From Symbiodinium natans (taxonomy: Eukaryota > Sar > Dinophyceae > Suessiales > Symbiodiniaceae), in NCBI GenBank assembly GCA_905221605.1, contig CAJNDS010002193.1, positions 438,301 through 502,300 of the forward strand: a DNA stretch of 64,000 nucleotides, written 5' to 3'. The position numbers were made by a program, and so were the translations under genes. The notes below the pieces were generated by a model. It was not told where the DNA came from. It worked only from the letters and a program-made list of their open reading frames with translations, and made no database searches. Shown here piece by piece: positions 29,541 through 37,995 of the stretch (within the stretch, counting starts at the first letter, position 1; each line of letters opens with the position of its first letter).

Positions 29541-32500
29541 GGTCACGACTTGCAGTGACTTGGCAGCGTTGGACTGGGCCCCATTTTCCCTTTCCTCGGC
29601 CAAGTTTTTTTTGGAGAGCTTTGTAGACCGCGATGAAAGACAGTAGCACGCCAACACGAGGGTACCCTAAGTTTTGCAAACGCAAATCGCCCCAAACTCC
29701 CCTGATCCTAGGGTCTTAGTTTCTTTAACTGGTTTTCTTATACAGTGGTTTTTTTTACTGTAGTATGTAGGTAATATAAGCCCAAATGTTGGTTTCGTTC
29801 GGTCCCAGAACACAAATGCGAGCAGGTTGTTAATCTGGTTCTTTAACCCTCCCACGAATGAGGGGAACCCCTCCCCCAAAACAAAAAAAGCGGTTTTAGT
29901 TTTAGGGTTTAGGGTTTAGGTTTAGGGTTTAGGTTGTAGGTTTGGGTTTTCGGGTTTCGGGTTTCGGGTTTCGGGTTCAAGGGCTACAACTCTTTTAAGT
30001 TTTTGGGAAAGGGCCTTTTTGCCAGTGTTGTGCTCGTATGGTTTGCCCTTCCACTTTGGCCTCCAAGCGGCCACCCAAGTTCTAAGGTAGTTTCATGGCC
30101 CTGAATATTGTCGCTACCCTTTTCGGGTTTTGGGTGATGTGCTTTCAGGTTGTGCGGGAATATAAGGGTTACCTACGGGGTACTTTGAAGGGCCCTTATT
30201 GAGGGACCCCGTAAACTACGTACCCTAAGACCAATTAGGTGTTTTTTAGGGAGGCTTTTCGTGTTTTCGGGGAACCCGAGCCTGTGGGAGTAGTTAGCCG
30301 CCCTAAATCCCTGACTCGCCCACCTTCAACCTCGGCAGGCTTGGGAATCCCTGCGCTTACTTGTGTTACTGGGACTCTGTTGCCCTAGGCCGTCTACTTG
30401 GTGTCCACCGAGGACCTCTAAGCATACTTAATAAGGCTAAAGATCGTCTTCTGATTGTAGAGGGCTGAGACATTTAAGGTGTAGAACCCAGCCATAGGGC
30501 TCCGCCTCGTACGGTCAGTGTTATCTGACCCCTGAACCCTCGTATGGTTCAGGGTTTTTATGGGGTTCCAAGGGAAGGGGGGTTCCAGGGGGGCATGCAA
30601 ACCAAAGTTCCCTAATACTTCCTACACTCCAAAGGCTCTCCCGAATCTTCTCGAAGTTCCCTAAATAGCCCAGACCTCAAACCTAACCCAAACCCTCAAC
30701 CCTAAACCCTAAACCCTAAACCTAAACCCTAGAAGAGTTTGTCACGACCATCCGTTTCAGGAGGCAGCCCGCAGCTCGGAGGCCATCTTCTGTCCGTCCG
30801 GACGGGGCCTGCCTAAACCCCAACCTAAACCCTAACCCTCAACCCTCAACCCTCAACCCTAAAACCCTCAACCCTAAACCTAAAACCTAAAAAACCCTAA
30901 AACCCTCAAACCCTAAACCCTAAAACCCTAAAACCCTAAAACCCCTCAAACCCTAACCCTAAACCCTAAAACCTAAAACCCTAAACCCTAAACCCTAACC
31001 CTAATCCAGGTCTTCTGATTTTAGGGGCCTGCCCGGGATGCAGCAAGGTCTCTCTCATCAGTAAAGCTGCGGGATTTTGGTTGTCAGCTCAGGGCTTAAG
31101 GAAAAACAGGAAGGCCCACCGTGCCACCAAGAAATCCAAAGCCCATGTGGGTAGATTTCCTAAACAGGGGCCCTTTTGGGGTCCTTATGCTTAAGAGCCC
31201 CCATAAAATGGAGAATGTCTTCCTTGTAGCGAGGCAATTATAGTGATTATTCATTTGTTTTACTTTCTTGTTTTTTTTTTTTTTGGCGGGGGGGGGGGGG
31301 GTTCTCAAGTAAATAGTAGATAGGGCTCTATTCTAGTTGGGGTATAGAAGGGGTACCCCTATTTTGGGAAATACCCATGTAAGGCTTAGGATGTTCCCCC
31401 TTATACGAAAAGTCCTTAATCGGGATTATCATAGGGGGTACTATAATCACGATAAAGGACTGAGAGTACAAGTGGAACATCCCAATGTAGGGCTTAGGTC
31501 TTCTACCACGCTGCTGAGGGGTTTTGGGGGGTGGCAGCTGTTTGGCCGGGATAGGCTCTTGCAGCAAAGCTGAAAGAACGTTAGCGTTCAAAGGGTTTCA
31601 GGCTTGGATGTGTAGCCCATCAAAGTAAGCCTCGCTTTCTGAAGTCAAGCAGCACACCGGAAGTCTGAACCTTTTAGGGTGCACTGTAAGGCACCCTAAA
31701 CCCGATAGGGTGAAGGGTATTTAGGGCTTAAGGGAGTTTAGGGTCTACAGACCCTAAATCCCAAATCCCAAGCCCTAAACCCTAAACCCGCCAATAGCCT
31801 GTCTCCCGGACGGGAGGATAGGTAATTGCAATGTTCGGGGGTTTGTAGGCTTCGTGTGTAGGGTTTAGGCTTTTGGGGTTCTAGGCCAGAATGCCCGATG
31901 GCCTTGTTTGCTCTGCGGGCCCGCAGAATATGTCGGAGTTTCAGGTTCAAGATACCCTAAACCCGAAACCCTTGACCTTTGGACTGGGAATCATGCAGTT
32001 CCACTCGTGGCTCGTGACTTTGGGTCATTCAAGACTTAAGAGTTTAGGGTTTGCAAGTGCTTCCTCGCAGCTTGTAACCCAACGCCCAAGCCTTAGCTCC
32101 CACCGCCCACAGTAGTCCGACCCTCACCCCGAAATACCCTTAACACCTCAAGTGCCCTTAATACTCTAAATGCCCCATCCTAAGTACCCCTAATATCCTA
32201 AGATGCCCCCGAATACTCTAAATGCGCATTAAATACCCATTAAACACCCAAAGCCCTAGTACCCTTAACTCCCTTAGGCCCTAAATACCCTTGTCATACC
32301 CTAAATACTCTTAGAGCCCGTCCCCTGAAATACCCTGAGCCCTAAATACGCTTAGTGCTCTAAATGCCATAAACAAACCCTAAACCCTAAATGCCCTTAA
32401 AAGCCTAGGTTATTTAGGTGGGGAACCTATATGGAGGGGGGTAGCATAGAGGGGGGTAGTAGGGAAACCCATGAACAACCCTAAAGAGGGTTCATGGTTC

Positions 32501-32617
32501 ATGTTACCTGAAAAGGAGTCTTGGTAGTGTAGGGTACATGACCCACAGTTTTTGTGTCCCCACGGTAGGGCTTAGGGTGTCACAACATGCCTGCAGCTGC
32601 TTCAGTTTTTTGTCGGG
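29541..32617. other. Noncoding; telomeric fragments and one family-F element
   Basis: A TTCGGGT variant array lies at 29950-29975 and a long degenerate CCCTAAA array at 30690-31010. An exon-like island lies at 30761-30805 (EAARSSEAI) and a family-F element at 31384-31487. A run of CCCTAAATAC-type variants lies at 32110-32400 and a family-E relic at 32432-32474. I see no supported gene. Confidence 0.6.
31384..31487. mobile_element. MITE-like inverted-repeat element, family F, copy
   Basis: The ends GCTTAGGATGTTCCCCC and GTGGAACATCCCAA are inverted. The core AGTCCTTAATCGGGATTATC is mirrored by ATAATCACGATAAAGGACT. Confidence 0.65.
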
Positions 32618-34350
32618 ATGCTGCGCGTAACGAAGCTCTCGGGGGAGGAGGTGGTCAGCATGGCCGTGGGGGAGGTGAGCGACGTTAGGTCCCTGAAGCG
32701 GCGTTTGAGCCGTCTGCACGGCCTGCCCCCGCGCTTCCGGCAGAGGCTCCTCTGTGACGGCACTGCGCTGGAGGATGCTGAGGAGCTGGACTCTCCGCTG
32801 GACCTGCAACTGGTGCTGCTGCCCTTCGCCGATGCTTCCCATCCCCAGGTGTATAAGCTCGCAACCGCCGCTCAAAATGGAGCTAGCGCAGAGGCGGGTA
32901 TTTCAAAGCACCACCCCCCCCCCCCCCTACAGTTATCTCCTCCTTCTCCCCCCTATAGGCATCGGCAGCAGTGAAACTTCACAGCCTGCAACCTTCCCGT
33001 TGAACGGGGTTTAGGTTTAGGGTTTAGGGTTTAGGGTTTAGGGTTTAGGGTTTAGGGGGCCCTGACAGGTGGAGGAGATTCTCCAGCTCCCCCAAAACCC
33101 GGACTTGGTCGACAAGTGGGGATTTACAGCCCTGGTGCGGGCCTCCCATGAACCTTGGGTTTAGGGTTTAGGGTTTAGGGTGTAGGGTTTAGGGTTTAGG
33201 GTTTAGGGTTTAGGGTTTAGGGTTTAGGGTTTAGGGTTTAGGGTTCAAGTTTCGTCCCCAAGGAAGGGCATGTGGATGTCCTCGCTCTGCTTCTGGAGGC
33301 GGATGCCGACCGGGACATGGCAGAAACCAGCTTTGAGGGCTTTACAGCGTTGACCGCGGCAGCTGATGGTGGCCATGTTGAAGTTGTACGCTTCTTAGTA
33401 GAGTAGGTAGCCTTTTTAAACCTTTTTTGGGCTATTATAACTCCTCTATAATCCCAAAGGTTAACCTGTAGTTCCTCTAGGATACTGGACAACTCAGGCT
33501 TTTTGCTGGAGGCCGGTGCCAACAAAGACTTGGCAAACAGGAACGGCTTCACGCCTCTCATGCTGGCATCAGAGACCGGCCACATTGAGGTCGCGCGCTT
33601 GCTGCTGGAGGCCGGCGCCAGCCATGACTTGGCAGACAAGAACCTTGGGGACTAAATGAACCCCAAAATGGGGGGGGCGGGGGGGGGGGGGGGGGGGGGG
33701 GGGCATTCTCCCTATACTACTATAAACCCTATTATAAGGCACCCATGAACCATGAACCCTTTTGGGGCTCACTTCGTTCCCAAGGAAAGGTGACACAGCT
33801 CTCATGCTGGCGTCTGAGCATGGGCATGTCGAAGTGGCACGCTTGCTGGTCGCGGCCGGCGCCAACAAGGACTGGACCAACAGACTTGGAGTTCCCTGGT
33901 CTATATTATCCCTCTACTACTCTAAGGCTTTTTGTTTTAAAGGCACCCTACATGGCTCTAATTCCTTTTTGTTTCTTTAAGGTATAAAAACCCTAAACCT
34001 TTTAGGGCTCCTATGGCGGATCCCCGAGGTGACAGCTCTTATGCAGGCAGCCGCACGAGGCCATGCTGAAGTGGTGCGCTTTCTGGTGGAGGCCGGGGCT
34101 TCTCTGGACCCGGCCTCCGCCCACGGGGAGACCGCCCACTGGCTGGCTGCTAAGCACCTTGGGGACGAAATGTACCCTAAATGGGGGTCATATACCCTAT
34201 ACTACTATAATTCCTATTAGGGTATATGAAACATAAACCCTTTTAGGGTTCATTTCGTCCCCAAGGCACGGCCATGTGAAGATTGCGTGCCTGCTGTCCC
34301 AGGATGATGCGTCGAGTGTGGCTGCAAGCAAGCGCCGTAGGCTTCGCTAA
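32618..34350 (+). CDS. Ubiquitin-like/ankyrin-repeat protein, seven exons
   Basis: The exons are 32618-32896, 33069-33149, 33263 to about 33397, about 33498-33639, 33785-33890, 34029-34153 and 34266-34350 (stop TAA 34348-34350). The N-terminus MLRVTKLSGEEVVSMAVGEV parallels the gene at 5265, including the helix RLHGLPPRFRQRLL and the first splice position. The rest encodes about six ankyrin repeats and ends SKRRRLR. Exons 5 to 7 join in perfect frame. Introns 2, 4 and 6 are family-B introners with GA-AG, GA-AG and GC-AG borders, and intron 5 is GT-AG. The exon 3/4 junction is unclear: FLVE before the intron and FLLE after it look duplicated, so this junction may be damaged or spliced unusually. 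The presumed role is a protein-binding adaptor. Confidence 0.8.
33150..33262. mobile_element. Introner, family B, acting as a GA-AG intron
   Basis: The exon reads ...TCCCAT, then GAA, then CCTTGGG ... CCCCAAG, then GAAGGGCAT. The 3-base GAA is duplicated. One copy gives the GA donor and the element end gives AAG. Most of the interior is now TTTAGGG array. Confidence 0.75.
33640..33784. mobile_element. Introner, family B, acting as a GA-AG intron
   Basis: GAA flanks both ends of CCTTGGGGACTAAATGAACC ... TTCGTTCCCAAG. Removal joins ADK to KGDTALMLA in frame. A G-run of about 35 bases is inside. Confidence 0.8.
34154..34265. mobile_element. Introner, family B, best preserved copy, GC-AG intron
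   Basis: The terminal inverted repeats CCTTGGGGACGAAATG and CATTTCGTCCCCAAG are perfect. Internal arms ACCCTAAATGGGGGTCATAT and TTTTAGGGTTC also pair in part. The target duplication GCA flanks it and supplies the GC donor. Splicing gives LAAKHGHVKIACLL. Confidence 0.85.
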
Positions 34351-34440
34351 TGTAGGCGTCGGAAGAATTACTAATACTAACCCCTTATGGCCCCTACTTC
34401 TATTTAATTATACTATAATGATACTATAATATCCCCTAAA
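34351..34440. mobile_element. Short repeat element, family G, copy
   Basis: It starts TGTAGGCGTCGGAAGAATTACT right after the ankyrin stop, then CCTTATGGCCCC and an AT-rich TATACTATAATGATACTATA block. A related copy lies at 28822-28880. Confidence 0.45.
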
Positions 34441-35149
34441 CCCTATTCTACTTCTTACGGCCTCTGTAGTAGCTCCTTCAATCACGCCTGGAGGGCTCTG
34501 GTGCCCGGGCTCGGGTCCACCGCAGCACCGCAAAGCGAAGACGTTGGCGCGAGCGCAGTGAAACATCGCCCCGTGCTCCCTAAACCCTAAACCCAAAACC
34601 CTAAACCCTAAACCCTAAACTCTAAACCCTATTTTTCCTGAAGGGACCAACTGAAACCTAAAACCGAAGAAGGCTGCAGAGTAGCATCGGGCACATGGCC
34701 TCTAAACCGGGCCTAGACCCGAAACCCTATACCCTAAATCCCCCCCCCACCTTTTTTTGCCCTCATGTGGTCCGCACTGAAGCCCAACCTCCCCATTCTA
34801 AACTTTACCATCCCTGAACTGACACGTTTTTGAATTTAGGGCTTATATACTTCCGGGGTTTAGGCTGTAGGGTTAAGGGTTACGGGTTCAAGTTCGATTC
34901 CTCAATGTCAAGCAAGGGGCCTTGCACTCCCTCGACCCACGAAGCCTTGTGAGGCCCGAAATCCCAGCCCGAAGCCCTAAACCCGAAACCCCTAAACCCT
35001 AAACCTAAACCCCAAACCCTAAACCTAAACCCCTAACCCCTAACCCCTACCCCCTAAACCCTAAACCCTAAACCCTAAACCCTAAACCCTAAACCCTAAA
35101 CCCTAAACCCTAAACCCTAAACCCTAAACCCTAAACCCTAAACCCTAAG
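34441..35149. other. Noncoding, degenerate then perfect CCCTAAA repeats
   Basis: Scattered CCCTAAA units come first, followed by a perfect array from about 35050 to 35149 that leads into the candidate exon at 35156. Confidence 0.8.
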
Positions 35150-35155
35150 CCGCAG

Positions 35156-35214
35156 GCGGCAGCAAAGCAACAAGAGCTCACGGCATCCCTGGACTCCGCG
35201 AAGGCCCAAAGTTC
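35156..35214 (+). CDS. Candidate coiled-coil micro-exon
   Basis: After GCCGCAG the frame gives AAAKQQELTASLDSAKAQ, a good amphipathic helix. A perfect CCCTAAA array precedes it and TTTAGGG repeats (35248-35290) follow. Confidence 0.5.
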
Positions 35215-35298
35215 GCCACCAGAAGGGAGCATGACAGTTTCATAGAAGGGTTTAGGGTTTAGGGTTTAGGGTTTAGGGTTTAGGGTTTAGTTTTTAGG

Positions 35299-35522
35299 GT
35301 TTGGGGTTTACAGTTTAGGGTCATAGACACCAAATGTTATGCATGGTTAAACACAATAAAAAAGAACAAGAACGGTGTCCGGGCTTTGGAAGGCATGATT
35401 ATCATGCCTTCCAAGGGTTTGGGGTTTACAGTTTAGGGTCATAGACACCAAATGTTATGCATGGTTAAACACAATAAAAAAAGAACAAGAACGGTGTCCG
35501 GGCTTTGGAAGGCATGATTAGG
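35299..35522. repeat. Direct duplication, unit about 117 bp
   Basis: Units starting at 35299 and 35416 are nearly identical (one extra A in the second). The junction carries the palindrome GGAAGGCATGAT/ATCATGCCTTCC. Confidence 0.85.
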
Positions 35523-35900
35523 AAAGCCGGTCTAAGGCAGTTCTCATAAGGTAAACCCTAGCCCTCAACCCCTAGCTAAACCCTAACCAAACCCTAACTA
35601 AACCCCAAACCCTCCCCCCCACCTGAGGGCAACAAGGATGCGTGGCGCACATTTGGAGCTTAGGAGTTTAGGGACTACCATTCGAAAGTTTAGGAGTTTA
35701 CACTAAACCCTAAACTCTACAGAGTCCCGGGGGTGTTCGGGTGAAGACCCAAGCCCTGCAACCAGGCCCTCAACTTATAAGGCCCTATAGATCCCGGTTT
35801 AGACAAACGCTGGGTTTAGGGCTAAGGGTTTAGCGTCACTGAGGGCAAGTTGCCAGTGGACCTGAAAGTCACAAAGTCGCTTTTAAGTTTGGGCGTTTCG

Positions 35901-36055
35901 GCTTGGGATGTTCCCCCCCTATACTAACAGTCCTTAATGGGGATTATATATACTAGGTGGTACTACAACCCCAATTAAGGACTAAACCCTAAACCTTAAA
36001 CCCTAAACCCTAAACCCCTTTAAACCCTCTTAGTACAAGGGGTAACATCCCAAGG
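35901..36055. mobile_element. MITE-like inverted-repeat element, family F, copy with telomeric insert
   Basis: The ends GCTTGGGATGTTCCCCC and GGGGTAACATCCCAAGG are inverted. The AGTCCTTAATGGGGATTAT core is mirrored by CCCCAATTAAGGACT. Five CCCTAAA units interrupt the right arm. Confidence 0.65.
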
Positions 36056-36234
36056 TCGAGGGTTTCAGGTTGATGGTTTAAGGTCGAGAGAGGGCCTCGG
36101 GTCCCTGGGAACACAACCCTAGCAGACGGCTTGAGGGCTTTGTTTTTTTTTGGAATTCTATAGGTCATCTGAAGGACTTTGTGGCATCGACTGATTACAA
36201 TGGATAGGGTTAAGCCCTAAACCCTAAACCCGGA

Positions 36235-36309
36235 AAGGCATCTGCCGGGGAGCTTGAGAAGCAGCTGGCGACACAGCAAGAGCAGGCCGCATCGGCACGC
36301 AGCCGGCAA
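36235..36309 (+). CDS. Candidate coiled-coil micro-exon
   Basis: The frame gives KASAGELEKQLATQQEQAAS and then ARSRQ, 25 residues of Gln/Glu/Ala-rich helix. It follows CCCTAAA units. A C-run starts directly after it. Confidence 0.45.
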
Positions 36310-36753
36310 GCCCCCCCCCCCCCCGGCCCCGCCCCAAGCGCCCTGAAAACGCTAAATGGGTTCGGGTTTAGGATTTCAGTTCCCCAAAAAAACTGGTGAT
36401 CCCCTCCCCCACCCGCCCCCGCCTTCTAGTTGTAGACCCCAAAATACGCCAATCCTTCTTATCGGAACGCCCCCCCCGGCAAAAAATCATACCTCAATTT
36501 TCGCAACCCCTCTATGCGAACCCATTCCACTTTGCTCTGTTCCGGGGGTTCAGGGTTTCAGGGTTTACCCTACGTAACCCCAAACCCTAAACCCTAAACC
36601 CATATTAGGGCTGCCGAGATGAAAAGCTTCCCCCCTCCCAACCCAAACCTTAAACCCTAAAGCCGAAAATGCCCGAGGCTTGGGGAAGCAGGCTCAGAGG
36701 GCCGTAGGGGTCATGCATGTGTACACATATACATGTAGATAGAAATATGCATG

Positions 36754-36785
<32 letters not shown>

Positions 36786-36977
36786 CATACATACATACAT
36801 ACATACATACATACATACATACATACATACATACATACATACAAATCTATATATGTGCGTATTTATTGATATGCATATGTACATTTACAGAAACAAATAA
36901 ATTCATAATTAATACATAACTAACTAAATAAAAAATAAATATGTATATATACATATGTATATATACATATTTATTTA

Positions 36978-37009
<32 letters not shown>
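36310..37009. repeat. Microsatellite block before the retroelement
   Basis: (ACAT)n lies at about 36755-36842, ATGTATATATACATAT-type palindromes at 36930-36975 and (AT)n at 36978-37009. The GC content jumps immediately after. Confidence 0.85.
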
Positions 37010-37013
<4 letters not shown>

Positions 37014-37995
37014 GAAGTCGACCAGCACTGGACTTGCACTAAACCAATGCAATCACAGCCCGGCCACGCTGTTTTACGACTTCGCGAGTTCAAGCACTTG
37101 TGCAGCTACGCCTGAGTGCGTCCGGTCGGACCGCACAGCAACCTAAGAGCTACTGTACGAAACTACCGTGCTCAAAGGCACAAGCTCGGTACTTGAGCCA
37201 AAACATTGGCATTGTTACGAATTGCAAAACTACACATGCAAAGGAAAACAACACGCTGCACTAGCACTAAGCAAGCACTCCATGCATGCTTTGACCTGCT
37301 CACATTCGCCCCTCAGCCGAGGCTTCCAGCTCACCAAGAGCTCGTAGTGCGTCAAGCACTTCAGCAACGCGGCAAATGGGGTAGGGCGAGGGTGTCGCGT
37401 GCGACCCTGGTAGAGCCCGCACATCATGAGCATTGGCATGCGGCTTCGGCGGCAGCCCGCACTACCAAACGGACGCACGACGACAGCAGCCCTCTACGAC
37501 CCTAAACCACCCCAAGTCGCGAGCGCTCACCTTTGTGCAGGCAGGCGAGGCTCCAGAGTACTGGGCAGGTCTTTGTGCTGCTAGTGCAAAGCTATGGTAC
37601 AAATGGTACACTGTACACACTACCGGCCCTAAGCTACGGCTACGGCTACTCACCTATCCAGAACTACCCTACGGGCTACCGGACTCAGCGAGAGCCGCGC
37701 ACATTGCTTGTGCCGCAGCCAGTGCAACTCGCACGCGCTTCGGCGAGCGCACTGCCGCGACCAGGACACGGTCCGCAGCACCTGCAAAAGAGCTCCCTCG
37801 ACAAGAGGGGCCACAGGCAGGGCGGAGAAGAAAAGTGCGGGGAATGCAAAATGGGCAGGCTTCCAACCTGCCGCGGCCTTTTCGCCCGCAGTCACGCAAA
37901 GAAAGTGCAAAAGGTTGGCGAAGCAGCGTGCCGTGCTGCAACGCCGGCTCTGATAATGCGTGGATACATACCACGCCGCGCCAACTGGCCGCAGC
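37010..37995 (-). other. 3' noncoding part of copy 1, possible LTR
   Basis: It lies between the ORF4 stop and the microsatellite. It begins with TG on the + strand and holds one copy of the dispersed 19-base motif (37758-37776) and a spliced-leader-like sequence (37192-37210). Several ORFs overlap here on both strands, with no recognisable domain. The LTR assignment is a guess. Confidence 0.3.
37192..37210 (-). other. Possible dinoflagellate spliced-leader relic
   Basis: On the minus strand the sequence reads GCCA, three extra bases, then TTTTGGCTCAAG. The 3' end of the dinoflagellate spliced leader is GCCATTTTGGCTCAAG. Twelve bases match without a gap. Chance cannot be excluded. Confidence 0.35.
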
